Source of the DNA: Bradyrhizobium sp. LLZ17
Lineage (GTDB): Bacteria; Pseudomonadota; Alphaproteobacteria; Rhizobiales; Xanthobacteraceae
Assembly: GCF_041200145.1 (NCBI RefSeq)
Contig: NZ_CP165734.1
Span: 2,728,001-2,792,000 of the forward strand
Direction of reading: 5' to 3'
Length of the DNA: 64,000 bases
In this document: piece after piece, positions 16,843 through 26,125 of the stretch
Position numbering within the stretch: the first letter of the stretch is position 1
Layout of the letters: every line of letters starts with the position of its first letter
Program-made: the position numbers and the translations under genes
The notes under the pieces: generated by a model
Database searches by the model: none
Told to the model about the DNA's origin: nothing
What the model saw: the letters and a program-made list of their open reading frames with translations, nothing else

Positions 16843-18406
16843 GAAGTTTCAGCAACTGGGCGGTCAGCGCCCGGAACTCGAGACTCGCGGGCAAGCTGTC
16901 GAGCTTCTCCCAGGCGAGCTTCGAGGCCAGAAACGTCTGCTCGTTGCACGGGTCCGGAATCCGGGCACGCATCTCTGGCGTTGAAAACGCCTGGAATTGC
17001 GCAAACTCCCTCCGTCGCCCCTCCCGTGTCAGCTCGGCAGCTTCCCCCGACCAGTCCGCAAAGAACAGGAAGGGCGTGTCGGCCAACCCTTCCTCTCCCA
17101 TGAACAGCATGGGAATGTGAGGATTGAGCAAAACGAGCGCGAGGGCCTGCTTCAGCTTTTCCGGACTGACCAGTCTCGACAGCCGCTCGCCCAGAGCGCG
17201 ATTGCCCACCTGATCATGATTCTGGGCGAAGAAAATGGTGGCCTCGGGCGGCAGATCTGCACTCGGCTCTCCGCGCGGAGCGTCGTGCAGAGGGAAGACT
17301 TCTCCCTGATACGCAAATCCCTCGGTAAGGGAGCGCGCGAGATGTTCGAGCGGCTTGTCTGCGAAGGCGCTCTAATAGCCCTCGCGCTCTCCCGTCAGGA
17401 GGACGTGAAGAGCGTTGTGGAAATCGTCAGCCCATTGCGCGTCATAGTGCCTGGCCAGCCCCTGCGAGCGACGAAGGAGATGCGCCTGATTTGCCTCGTT
17501 CTCCAGCATCAAATGCACGCGCCGGCCTGCGAATTCATTGCGAACCGTCTCGGCAAGCTCGACGAGGAAATGGCGGTCGGAATTGTCCTTCAAGGCGTGC
17601 ACCGCATCAAGACGAAGACCATCGAAGCCGTAATCCCGCAGCCACATCATCGCGTTTTCGATCAGGAACTCGCGTACGAATACGCCATCTTGTCCCTCGA
17701 GGTTGACCGCCGGCCCCCAGCCCGTGGCATGGCGGCTCGTGAAGAAACGCTCGGCATAGCTGTGCAGGTAATTCAGCTGCGGACCGAAGTGATTATAGAC
17801 CACGTCCAGATAGACCATGATGTCTAGGGCGTGCGCGGCGCGCAGCAGCTGCTTGAGATCCTCGGGCCTGCCATAACGCGCATTCGCCGCGTTCAGCAGC
17901 ACGCCGTCGTAACCTCAATTGTGCCGGCCTGGGACGTCGTTAAGCGGCATCAGCTCAATGGCCGTGATGCCGAGACCGCGCAGATAAGGTAGCTTGCTCT
18001 GGACTCCGGAATAGGTGCCCTCCTCGGTGAAGGTACCGACGTGCAGTTCGTAGATGACGGCTTCCGGCCAGGGACGGCTTCGATAAGGCACGCTGTCGCG
18101 CAATGCCTCCGTATCGATTACCTCACTGGGTTGACCGACATCATCGGGCTGGAAACGAGAGGCCGGGTCAGGAACGATCAGCTCCCCGTTGATCCTGAAC
18201 TGGTAGCGCGTGCCGACGCGCGCGGTCGGACTTAGCAGCTGACACCAGCCGTCGCTGTCGCGAGGCATTGGGCGCGGTGGCTGGCCGACTTCAAGTAACT
18301 CGACCGACCGTGCGGTCGGCGCCCAGAGGTTAAAGGACACCCCATGGTCGAGGATCTGAGCTCCGTGGCGGCGAGATTGCTCCGGTCTTGCCGCTCTCTG
18401 ACTCAC
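16843..18406 (-). pseudogene. treZ: Malto-oligosyltrehalose trehalohydrolase, two in-frame stops and 3' truncation
   Basis: TreZ releases trehalose from maltooligosyl-trehalose. One frame covers the N-terminal beta domain (V-S-F-N-L-W-A-P-T-A), the GH13 barrel (Y-E-L-H-V-G-T-F-T, V-Y-L-D-V-V-Y-N-H, G-F-D-G-L-R-L-D-A-V-H nucleophile region, L-M-L-E-N-E acid region, Q-N-H-D-Q-V-G-N-R) and ends in F-R-A-L-T-A-Q-L-L-K-L at the junction with receiver debris. A TGA at 17915-17917 replaces the Trp in G-R-H-N-W-G-Y, and a TAG at 17372-17374 replaces a Tyr. Both pieces remain in the same frame. treY is not in the window; glgX, its usual companion, is intact downstream on the other strand. Confidence 0.85.
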
Positions 18407-18682
18407 GACCTACTCACCTTTTTATTCGTCATCAAGACGCTTCGCCGCTCACAGTGGCTTGGCGGGCCAAAGTCGATCCTATGAGCATCGATTTTCCGTC
18501 GCTCAAGTCTGTGAATGAAGAAGTTGAGATCTCTGCATTCGTTCCTTCGGCAGCAGAACTCTGGCCAACAGCTTGTGAGGCTTCGCGCACGCTGTTCAGC
18601 CCGGCTCGCTTGGTCGAGCTAAATCAGCCAACGCATCGGCACAGGGAGCCGTGTTCGTCACGTGCGCCACCGCCCGCGAGCT

Positions 18683-18707
18683 GGAACTGAACTACATCGG
18701 GACGGTT
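18683..18707 (+). promoter_or_regulatory. EcfG-type promoter (GGAAC-N16-GGTT)
   Basis: GGAAC at 18683-18687, 16 bases, GGTT at 18704-18707. The DUF3606 gene starts 23 bases downstream, and glgX follows in the same direction. Confidence 0.65.
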
Positions 18708-18730
18708 AGCCCACGGACAGGAGTTTCTCC

Positions 18731-19006
18731 ATGCAACGCTCGAAGCCGCAGCCGATCCGCAACAAGCTGGACCTGACTGACCCTACCCAGGTGCGCCTTG
18801 TCAGGAAGCGCCTACGGTTGTCCGAGTCCGAACTGACGACGATCGTCGGCAAGATTGGCAACTCGATTTCCGCGATCAGCAAAGAAGTCGCGCTACAAAG
18901 GGCGAAGGTTTTGCCTAAGCCCGCCGATCTGCCTGCAATCGAGGTGATTGCCTCGGCAGTGACGGAGCAAACCACCGTTGAAGGCGCGATCGCGCCAATT
19001 TCCTAA
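18731..19006 (+). CDS. DUF3606 domain protein
   Basis: 91 residues. The N-terminal part (L-D-L-T-D-P-T-Q-V-R, then L-x-L-S-E-S-E-L-T-T-I-V-G-K-I-G-N-S) matches the short DUF3606 helix pair; the rest is an Ala/Val-rich tail. Ribosome site AGGAG before the ATG at 18731. DUF3606 genes are typical stress-induced genes of Rhizobiales, which suits the EcfG-type box just upstream. glgX begins 36 bases after the stop and may be co-transcribed. Confidence 0.7.
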   Translation: MQRSKPQPIRNKLDLTDPTQVRLVRKRLRLSESELTTIVGKIGNSISAISKEVALQRAKVLPKPADLPAIEVIASAVTEQTTVEGAIAPIS

Positions 19007-19041
19007 ACCGACTTCCTAACCCGCGTTCTTTCGGGGCTGAC

Positions 19042-21285
19042 ATGGACCAATCCGCACGCTCTGACGAGACGCTCACTAGGGCGGCTTCGAGCTTGCGCCG
19101 TTCCCGCATCACTGAAGGCAGGCCGTTTCCGCTCGGAGCCACGTGGGACGGGCTCGGCGTCAACTTCGCCCTGTTCTCGGCACACGCGAGCAAGGTCGAA
19201 CTCTGCCTGTTTGACGACGCCGGCGAGTCCGAACTCGAACGGATTGAACTGCCGGAATACACCGACGAGGTGTGGCACGGCTACCTGCCCTCAGCCCGCC
19301 CCGGGACCGTTTACGGATACCGTGTCCACGGGCCGTATGAACCTGATGCCGGGCATCGCTTCAACCCCAACAAGCTGGTCCTTGATCCGTATGCGAAGCA
19401 GTTGGTCGGCCAATTGCGCTGGGGAGCGGAGCTGTTCGGCTATCAGCTCAACCATGCCGACAAGGACCTCTCCTATGACGAACGCGACAGCGCGCCCTTG
19501 ATGCAGAAGTGCCGAGTCATCGACCCGGCTTTCACCTGGGGCGTAGCGCGCAAGCCGGAAGTCCCCTGGGAGCGCACGATCGCCTACGAGATGCACGTTA
19601 AGGGCTTTACCCAGCTGCATCCGCTGGTATCCGAAGCAGATCGCGGGACTTTCTCGGGCCTGGCGCATTCGGACATTCCGGCCTACCTGCGCTCGCTTGG
19701 CATTACCAGCGCAGAGTTGTTGCCCATCCACGCCTTCGTCGACGACAGTTACCTGGTCGAGAAGGGGTTGCGCAACTATTGGGGGTACAATTCCATTGCC
19801 TTCTTCGCACCGGAGCCGCGTTATCTCAAAACGCCGTTCGCGAACGAATTCAAGACCATGGTCAATCAGTTTCACGCTCACGGGATCGAGGTGATTCTCG
19901 ACGTCGTCTACAATCATACGGCGGAAGGAAACGAGCTCGGTCCGACGCTCTCATTCAAGGGCATCGACAACGCGAGCTATTATCGCCTGCTGCCGGACAC
20001 GAAGCGCTATTACATCAACGACACCGGCACCGGGAATACGGTCAACCTGTCACATCAGCGCGTGCTGCAATTGGTTGCAGATTCCCTGCGCTACTGGGCG
20101 ACCGAAATGCGCGTCGACGGCTTCCGGTTCGACCTTGCCACTATTCTGGCACGCGAACCTTACGGCTTCGACGAAGGCGGCGGCTTCCTGGATGCCTGCC
20201 GCCAGGATCCGGTTCTCTCCGGCGTCAAGTTGATCGCCGAGCCCTGGGACATCGGTCCGGGAGGCTATCAGGTCGGCCAGTTTCCACCCGGATGGGCCGA
20301 GTGGAACGACAAGTTCAGAGACACTGTACGCGCTTTCTGGAAGGGCGATCCGGGCACTCTCGCTGACTTTGCCAAGCGCATTTCCGGGTCGGGCGACCTC
20401 TTCAACAAGCGCGGCCGCCGGCCGTGGGCCAGCGTCAATTTCGTTACGGCGCATGACGGCTTCAATCTCAACGATCTCGTCTCGTTCAATGATAAGCACA
20501 ACGAGGCGAACGGCGAGGACAATCGGGACGGCCATAGCAACAATCATTCGTGGAATTGCGGCGTCGAGGGGCCGACAGACGATGTGGAGATCACCGCGCT
20601 GCGGGAGCGCCAGAAGCGAAACCTCCTCGCAACGGTGCTGCTGTCGCACGGCACGCCAATGCTGCTTGCCGGCGACGAATTCGGGCACACTCAGAACGGC
20701 AACAACAATGCCTATGCCCAGGACAACGAGACCACATGGCTTGACTGGATGGGCATTAGCGCAAACGGCCGGAGCCTCCGTGAGTTTGTCCGCAAGCTGA
20801 TTGCCACGCGCAAGGCGTTTCCGATCCTCTACCGAAGCCGGTTTCTGGTCGGCTCGCGGAATGAAGAGCTCGACGTGAATGACGTGACCTGGCTGTCACC
20901 ATCCGGCCATGACATGACAACACAGCAGTGGGAGGACGGCAACGCCAAGTGCTTTGGGATGCTGCTCGACGGGCGTGCCCAGGAGACTGGCATCAAGCGC
21001 CGCGGCTCGGATGCGACCATGCTGCTGATCTACAATGCGCACCATGAAGTCGTGAACTTCACCTTGCCCGCCGTCACCGACGGGCGGAGCTGGCTGAGCC
21101 TGATCGATACCAACCAGCCGGACACGCCGATGGCCGAGTTCGACCTCGGACATCTTTACGCGGTGACAGGACGGTCTCTGGTGGTATTTGGACTCGCCAA
21201 CGATACCATCGCGACCCGCCGCCTGCGACAGGGTCTCGGCGCGTTGATCGACATTGCGGACACCCCACTGCCGAGCCAGCTTTGA
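19042..21285 (+). CDS. glgX: Glycogen debranching enzyme GlgX
   Basis: 747 residues, complete. An N-terminal CBM48/isoamylase domain (about 25-150: P-L-G-A-T-W-D-G-L-G-V-N-F-A-L-F-S) is followed by a GH13 barrel with V-V-Y-N-H-T-A-E-G, D-G-F-R-F-D-L-A (nucleophile Asp), I-A-E-P-W-D (acid/base Glu), T-A-H-D-G-F-N-L-N-D-L, and N-G-N-N-N-A-Y at the +1/+2 sites. It hydrolyses alpha-1,6 branches of limit dextrin in glycogen breakdown. Probably co-expressed with the DUF3606 gene from the box at 18683, linking glycogen use to stress. The adjacent trehalose gene treZ is decayed. Confidence 0.92.
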   Translation: MDQSARSDETLTRAASSLRRSRITEGRPFPLGATWDGLGVNFALFSAHASKVELCLFDDAGESELERIELPEYTDEVWHGYLPSARPGTVYGYRVHGPYEPDAGHRFNPNKLVLDPYAKQLVGQLRWGAELFGYQLNHADKDLSYDERDSAPLMQKCRVIDPAFTWGVARKPEVPWERTIAYEMHVKGFTQLHPLVSEADRGTFSGLAHSDIPAYLRSLGITSAELLPIHAFVDDSYLVEKGLRNYWGYNSIAFFAPEPRYLKTPFANEFKTMVNQFHAHGIEVILDVVYNHTAEGNELGPTLSFKGIDNASYYRLLPDTKRYYINDTGTGNTVNLSHQRVLQLVADSLRYWATEMRVDGFRFDLATILAREPYGFDEGGGFLDACRQDPVLSGVKLIAEPWDIGPGGYQVGQFPPGWAEWNDKFRDTVRAFWKGDPGTLADFAKRISGSGDLFNKRGRRPWASVNFVTAHDGFNLNDLVSFNDKHNEANGEDNRDGHSNNHSWNCGVEGPTDDVEITALRERQKRNLLATVLLSHGTPMLLAGDEFGHTQNGNNNAYAQDNETTWLDWMGISANGRSLREFVRKLIATRKAFPILYRSRFLVGSRNEELDVNDVTWLSPSGHDMTTQQWEDGNAKCFGMLLDGRAQETGIKRRGSDATMLLIYNAHHEVVNFTLPAVTDGRSWLSLIDTNQPDTPMAEFDLGHLYAVTGRSLVVFGLANDTIATRRLRQGLGALIDIADTPLPSQL

Positions 21286-21389
21286 TTTACGAATCGCGGA
21301 CGTACGCCCTTGTTTTGGATTGACGCCATTGTTGAGCAGCCTCCATGGAGGAGCACAGAACGCACGTGCCTAAGCGAGATCACCTTACA

Positions 21390-21414
21390 GGAACCAATTG
21401 AGGTCCCTTCGGTT
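21390..21414 (+). promoter_or_regulatory. EcfG-type promoter (GGAAC-N16-GGTT)
   Basis: GGAAC at 21390-21394, 16 bases, GGTT at 21411-21414. The next start codon is 96 bases away, with a terminator-like hairpin in between, so the direct product could be a short RNA of about 65 bases. Confidence 0.6.
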
Positions 21415-21451
21415 TTTGACGTGATGGTCTGGAACGCAACCGAGCAATTTG

Positions 21452-21484
21452 AGGGCTTTGCGTAGGCGAGCCCTTTTTGTTTTG
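21452..21484 (+). terminator. Rho-independent terminator-like hairpin
   Basis: AGGGCT (21452-21457) pairs with AGCCCT (21469-21474), with an 11-base loop, followed by TTTTGTTTT. It lies between an EcfG-type box and the DUF2934 gene, acting as the terminator of a short RNA or as an attenuator of that gene. It is too far (about 165 bases) from glgX to be its obvious terminator. Confidence 0.6.
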
Positions 21485-21510
21485 ATGATGATCAGTTGAG
21501 GAGTGTAGTC

Positions 21511-21702
21511 ATGTCTGGTCCGACCGAGGAAGAGATCCGTACCAGGGCTTGTCAGCTATGGAAGGACGCTGGCGAACCGGCTTGCAAAATGGATGAGTTC
21601 TGGTACCGGGCCGAGAGAGAACTTCTTAAGGAGCGCACCGTGTCAGGCGATCCGCCACCGGGAATGACCGACAATGTTGCCGATTTAGAGCATACTGGTT
21701 GA
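21511..21702 (+). CDS. DUF2934 domain protein
   Basis: 63 residues from the ATG at 21511 (GAGGAG ribosome site); a TTG at 21496 would add five residues. E-E-E-I-R-T-R-A-C-Q-L-W-K-D-A-G and D-E-F-W-Y-R-A-E-R-E-L-L are the DUF2934 signature. These small acidic proteins are common and often stress-induced in Rhizobiales; their function is unknown. An EcfG-type box lies upstream. Confidence 0.75.
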   Translation: MSGPTEEEIRTRACQLWKDAGEPACKMDEFWYRAERELLKERTVSGDPPPGMTDNVADLEHTG

Positions 21703-22029
21703 CGTGACATGTCTGGTTTAGGGGCGACGCGCACAGGTATCGCTTAGCCGATCCAAGGACACCCCGGACATCAAGTTCCCTTTCGGCAAGTCGTGACTTG
21801 CCCGCTGGTCAATCGCCCGCACGGGGACTCCGCGGTAGCCTTCGCAGCACATCAGCTTGCACGCGGGCTCAAGCACAACAAACAACCCTGATGACACGCG
21901 GCGGGATTTCCGGGGATCGGCCAAACGCGGGAACCCGACGCGCGTGAATCAACTGCATGTGAGGAGCGGATCAGCCCTAAGCATTGACTATTATAAGCTT
22001 GCTTACTATCTGCCCAAAGTGAGTTCGCC
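21703..22029. promoter_or_regulatory. Intergenic region with candidate MarR operator
   Basis: No gene. TTGACT at 21984-21989 and TATCTG at 22007-22012 (17-base spacing) could be a sigma-70 promoter for the MarR gene. Between them lies the inverted repeat TAAGC-TT-GCTTA (21994-22005), placed where an autoregulating MarR-type repressor would bind. Confidence 0.45.
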
Positions 22030-22512
22030 ATGAATGGTTCGACTAATACGGGATCCGCCGAACTAGGTTTCCTGCTGCACGACGTCGCGCGTTTGATGCG
22101 CAAGAGGTTCGAGCAGCACGCCCGTGGGTTCGGCCTGACGCGCGCTCAATGGCAGGCGCTGGCCTACCTCTCGCGCAATGAAGGCATCAGTCAAACGGGG
22201 CTCGCGGATCTCCTTGACGTCGAACCGATCACGTTGAGCCGAATAGTAGATCGGCTGGTGGAGTCCGGCTTCGTGGACCGCATCCCTCACGCGACGGATC
22301 GCCGGGTGTGGCGGCTTAGTCTTACCGATGCGGCGAAACCCAAACTGAAGCAGGTTCGGGAGCTCGGAGAGAGAACGCGCTCGGAGACGCTCGCTGGTCT
22401 CTCCCAATCCGATCGCGAGTGTCTTTTGAAGTCGCTGTCCGTGATGCGGTCGAACCTCTCGGCCGCCTGCGACGCGCCGGTAACGAACAAGAAAAAGGTC
22501 GGTGATGGATAA
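22030..22512 (+). CDS. MarR-family transcriptional regulator (EmrR-like)
   Basis: 160 residues with a central winged helix: L-T-R-A-Q-W-Q-A-L-A-Y-L, Q-T-G-L-A-D-L-L-D-V-E-P-I-T-L-S-R-I-V-D-R-L, then the wing D-R-R-V-W-R-L-S-L-T. It is the first gene of a row with emrA-like and emrB-like genes (8-base overlap with the next gene), the standard layout in which a MarR repressor controls its own efflux pump and is released by phenolic or similar ligands. Confidence 0.85.
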   Translation: MNGSTNTGSAELGFLLHDVARLMRKRFEQHARGFGLTRAQWQALAYLSRNEGISQTGLADLLDVEPITLSRIVDRLVESGFVDRIPHATDRRVWRLSLTDAAKPKLKQVRELGERTRSETLAGLSQSDRECLLKSLSVMRSNLSAACDAPVTNKKKVGDG

Positions 22513-23727
22513 ACTGAAAGAAGACAGGAAGCAGACCGCGGAGGACGGTAACGTTCACCAATTCGACCGCGGCCGGCCCGAGCGCCGCATCGAGGAACCG
22601 CGGACGGAGCAGCAGGATCAGGTCGAAGCCCGCGGCAATCCGCAGTCGCAGCTCGGGCAAAAAGCGGCGCCGGCCGCACCTGTTCAATCCAGGCGCCGTT
22701 CAATGCTGCGGGTCGGGCTGTTTGCACTGCTGCCCGTCGCACTGATCGTGGGAGGATACCTCTAAGTCACTGGCGGCGCGGTGATGGAGACCGAAAACGC
22801 CTATGTTCAGGCAGACACCGTGGGCATCTCTACTGACGTTTCCGGAATGGTCCAGCAAGTGGTGGTCAAGGACAACCAAAAAGTCGCGAAGGGAGACGTG
22901 CTGTTCAAGCTCGATCCCAAGCCCTCCCAGTTTGCGCTTGAAAGAGCCGAAGCACAGGTCGGCAACACCAAGAACGACCTCCTGGCGATGCAGGCGAGTT
23001 ACCGGAACATGGAAGCCCAGGTGCAGCAGGCGAAGGCAGATGTCGACTTCAACATGACCAACTTCAAACGCCAGGAGCAGCTGCTCACCAACAACTTCAC
23101 TCCGCGAGCGACCTACGATGCCGCCAAGAACAGCCTGCAGAGCGCGCAGCAGAAGCTCGCGTCGTTGCAGCAGCAGCTTGAAGGGCTTGCGGCGAACCTC
23201 AATGGCGACCCGAATGGAGAGATCGAGGACCACCCGCGCTACAAGGACGCCGTCGCCGCCCGAGACGAAGCCGCCAGACAGTTGGACCATACGACCGTCC
23301 ACGCGCCGTTCGCGGGCATCGCGACGAACGTTCCGACGCTGCAGCCCGGACAGTATCTCGCAGCGTCCACGGTCGCGTTCAATCTTGTGTCCTCAGACCA
23401 CGTCTGGGTCCAGGCCAACCCGAAGGAGACTGAACTCACCTACGTCAAACCTGGGCAGAAGGCCACGATCGACGTGGACACCTATCCCGGCGTGGAATGG
23501 TCCGGCACGGTCGACAGCATCAGCCCCGCGTCTTCCTCCAGTTTCTCGCTGCTGCCCTCGGAAAATTCCAGCGGCAACTGGGTCAAAGTCGTGCAGCGAA
23601 TCCCGTTGCGGGTACGGGTCCAGAACGATCCGACAAGCCGCCGCTTCGGGTCGGCATGAGCGTGGAGCTGAGCATAAACACGGGCCACGCCCGCGGTCTC
23701 CCGCAGTTCATCACAAACTACCTCTGA
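22505..23727 (+). pseudogene. EmrA/HlyD-type membrane fusion protein, nonsense codon and frameshift
   Basis: Residues 1-87 carry a charged N-terminus and one membrane helix (V-G-L-F-A-L-L-P-V-A-L-I-V-G-G-Y-L), followed by a TAA at 22763-22765 where the family has Tyr. The frame then continues through E-N-A-Y-V-Q-A-D-T-V, the biotinyl-lipoyl half-motifs and coiled coil, to N-D-P at about 23630. There one lost base shifts the last part (P-P-L-R-V-G-M-S-V-E-L) into another frame, ending at 23727. It normally couples the inner-membrane pump EmrB to an outer-membrane channel. Two independent lesions suggest that the pump is broken, unless both are sequence errors. Confidence 0.8.
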
Positions 23728-23731
23728 TCAG

Positions 23732-25252
23732 ATGACGGCAGCCGTCCAGAACCGAGGAGCAATCACCGCCTGCATCATCCTGGCGGTGATCATGCAGGCG
23801 CTCGACACCACCATTGCGAATGTCGCGCTGCCGTACATGCAGGGCAGCGTCTCGGCAAGCGCCGACCAGATCAACTGGGTGCTGACCTCCTACATCGTCG
23901 CGGCGGCCATCATGACGCCGCCTTCCGGATTTTTGGCGGCGCGGTTCGGGCGCAAGCGGGTGCTGATGGTGGCCATCGTAGGTTTCGTCGGGGCATCTGT
24001 CCTCTGCGGATTGGCGCAGTCGCTATTCCAGATCGTGGCGTTCCGTCTCATGCAGGGCTTCTTCGGCGCCGCGCTGGTGCCGATCGCCCAATCCATTCTT
24101 CTGGACATCTACACTCCCGAGGAACGCGGGTCCGCGATGGCACTCTTCGGAATCTCTGTCATGGTCGGGCCAGTATTGGGACCGGTCATCGGCGGCTGGC
24201 TGACCGACCACATGAGCTGGCGCTGGGTGTTCTACATCAATGTCCCCATCGGCGCGCTCGCCTTCATCGGCATCTCGGCCTTCATGCGGACAGACTCCTC
24301 GCTTGGCAGCGGCCGAATGGACTGGCTTGGCTTTGGCAGCCTCAGTATCGCGATCGCTGCCATGCAGGTGTTCCTCGATCGCGGCGCGCAGCTCGACTGG
24401 TTCTCTTCCCTTGAGATCATCATCGAGGCGACCGTCGCCGTCTCGGCCTTCTACGTCTTCCTGGTGCATACCTTCACCACAAAGCATTCGTTCGTGGATC
24501 CCCGCCTGTTCCTCGATCGCAATTTTACCGTCGGAATGTTCTTTATTTTCATCGTCGGCGTCACCTATCTTGCATCCATGGCTCTCCTCACGCCATGTCT
24601 GCAGAGCCTGATGGGCTATCCCGTCGTGACCGCCGGAATCGTCATGGGACCGCGCGGGGTCGGCACCATGGCCTGCATGTTCGTCGTCGGGCGGTTGATC
24701 AACAAGGTGGACACGCGCCTCCTGCTGCTTGCGGGCCTTCTACTCACGGCTTGGGCCATGTACGACATGACCGGCTGGACCCCCGCCGTCTCGCAGTGGA
24801 CCATCGCCGTCACGGGCTTCATCCAGGGCGCCGGCCTCGGCTTCCTTTTCGTTCCCTTGACCACCGTGACCTTCGCGACCCTCGACCCGGCCAAGCGCGG
24901 CGACGGGACCGGTCTCTACAACTTGTCGCGCAATGTCGGATCCAGCGTTGGCATCTCGGTCGTCTCCTACCTGCTGATCCGGAACGGACAGGTCAACCAC
25001 GCCATCATCGGCGCGCATGTGACCGCGACCAACCGCGAGCTTGCGCAGCATGCTTTCCGCGCTTTGAGCCCGTGGACGGCCCCTGGACAAGCCGCACTGG
25101 ACGCGCTCATCCAGCAACAGGCCACCATCATCAGCTACATCGACGATTTCAAGCTGATGATGATCCTGACACTGGCGGCCATTCCCCTGCTGCTCCTGCT
25201 TCGGGGCGCTTCGGCGTCGACACCGGGCGATCACGCCATGGTCATGGAGTAG
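23732..25252 (+). CDS. DHA2-family multidrug efflux MFS transporter (EmrB-like)
   Basis: 506 residues with about 14 membrane segments. Motif C-like and DHA2 marks are visible: L-D-T-T-I-A-N-V-A-L-P-Y-M, W-V-L-T-S-Y, R-F-G-R-K-R (motif A), G-P-V-L-G-P-V-I-G-G-W. It is a drug/proton antiporter of the inner membrane, the partner of the adjacent EmrA-type protein, 4 bases downstream of it. This gene is intact, in contrast to emrA. Confidence 0.88.
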   Translation: MTAAVQNRGAITACIILAVIMQALDTTIANVALPYMQGSVSASADQINWVLTSYIVAAAIMTPPSGFLAARFGRKRVLMVAIVGFVGASVLCGLAQSLFQIVAFRLMQGFFGAALVPIAQSILLDIYTPEERGSAMALFGISVMVGPVLGPVIGGWLTDHMSWRWVFYINVPIGALAFIGISAFMRTDSSLGSGRMDWLGFGSLSIAIAAMQVFLDRGAQLDWFSSLEIIIEATVAVSAFYVFLVHTFTTKHSFVDPRLFLDRNFTVGMFFIFIVGVTYLASMALLTPCLQSLMGYPVVTAGIVMGPRGVGTMACMFVVGRLINKVDTRLLLLAGLLLTAWAMYDMTGWTPAVSQWTIAVTGFIQGAGLGFLFVPLTTVTFATLDPAKRGDGTGLYNLSRNVGSSVGISVVSYLLIRNGQVNHAIIGAHVTATNRELAQHAFRALSPWTAPGQAALDALIQQQATIISYIDDFKLMMILTLAAIPLLLLLRGASASTPGDHAMVME

Positions 25253-25325
25253 CGTCCATCAAGCACAGAGAGACTGGCGGCTCCCCGCTTATCGAGGAAC
25301 GCGCCCGCGGAAGAGCTGCGGCGCG

Positions 25326-25565
25326 TTGCCGCCCGGCATGGATCAGCAGACGCTGAACCAATACACCGCCGCCATCACGCGCGCCGTGAACGACCTCATC
25401 ACCTCCATGGGCGGCTCGATTTCGGCGGAGCACGGCATCGGGATCGAAAAGCTCGACGAGCTCAGCCACTACCGCTCGAAGACCGAGCTCGACATCATGC
25501 GCACCATCAAGCGCGCGCTCGATCCGAAGAACATCATGAATCCGGGCAAGGTGCTGCGGGTGTGA
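25326..25565 (+). pseudogene. C-terminal remnant of a GlcD-type FAD-linked oxidase
   Basis: About 75 codons read G-G-S-I-S-A-E-H-G-I-G and end A-L-D-P-K-N-I-M-N-P-G-K-V-L. This is the end of FAD-linked oxidases of the glycolate oxidase GlcD / D-lactate dehydrogenase group (H-G-I-G lies in the cap domain near the flavin). The FAD-binding domain is absent, and the upstream sequence after emrB is unrelated. Confidence 0.7.
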
Positions 25566-25591
25566 TGGAGGCCGAGCACCTCGCCGTTTCC

Positions 25592-26125
25592 TCAGCCGCG
25601 CGGGTTGACGATGGTGTAGCCTCGCAGCGAACGCGCGTGCATGCGTGTGGCGTGACCGCCCGAGTTGGCGTCATACGCCATCCACATGTCGCCGCCGAGA
25701 GACTGCTCGAGAACAAAGACATGCCCCCGTCGCGCCGCGACCATTCCCGGCGCCGGCGCGGCGCGTGGAAAGCGCAGCCAGTTGGATGCCAGATTCAATT
25801 CCGGCACGACATGGCCGAACACGTGCAGTGCGGCGCCGCAGCCACAGAACGACGGGCAACCGGCGGGCCGGCCTCCGATGACGCGCTCGCCGGAGACGCT
25901 GATCGTCGTGGCGGTGTAACCCGCATTGGTCACCGACATCTGTGTCGCGCCATAGGCCGGCAATGACGGCCTCGGAGCCCGCCCGCGGCGCGGCTGCGCA
26001 TACGAGAAATCGCAGGGCATGGTGACGTTGCACTCCGGCACTTGAAGATTCCGAGAGGGCCGCGCTTCCGCGGCAATGGAGCTGGCGGCAATAGCGAGAC
26101 ACGCGGAAACAACTTGCTTGATCAT
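25592..26125 (-). CDS. Exported Cys-containing conserved hypothetical protein
   Basis: 177 residues from the ATG at 26125, beginning a signal peptide (M-I-K-Q-V-V-S-A-C-L-A-I-A-A-S-S-I-A-A-E-A). The middle has G-C-P-S-F-C-G-C-G, then L-N-L-A-S-N-W-L-R-F-P-R-A-x-P-A-P-G-M-V-A and S-G-G-H-x-T-R-x-H-x-R-S-L-x-G. The Cys/His arrangement and N-W-L-R-F-P resemble secreted rhizobial proteins of unknown function that may have a papain-like (CHAP-like) fold; this is only an impression. A longer frame starts at 26167 without a ribosome site. Confidence 0.6.
   Translation of the reverse strand: MIKQVVSACLAIAASSIAAEARPSRNLQVPECNVTMPCDFSYAQPRRGRAPRPSLPAYGATQMSVTNAGYTATTISVSGERVIGGRPAGCPSFCGCGAALHVFGHVVPELNLASNWLRFPRAAPAPGMVAARRGHVFVLEQSLGGDMWMAYDANSGGHATRMHARSLRGYTIVNPRG

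Noticed and set aside
17372..17902. Middle treZ frame as an independent amylase-like gene
   Set aside because: It is the same frame as the flanking treZ pieces, bounded only by stop codons; no own ribosome site.
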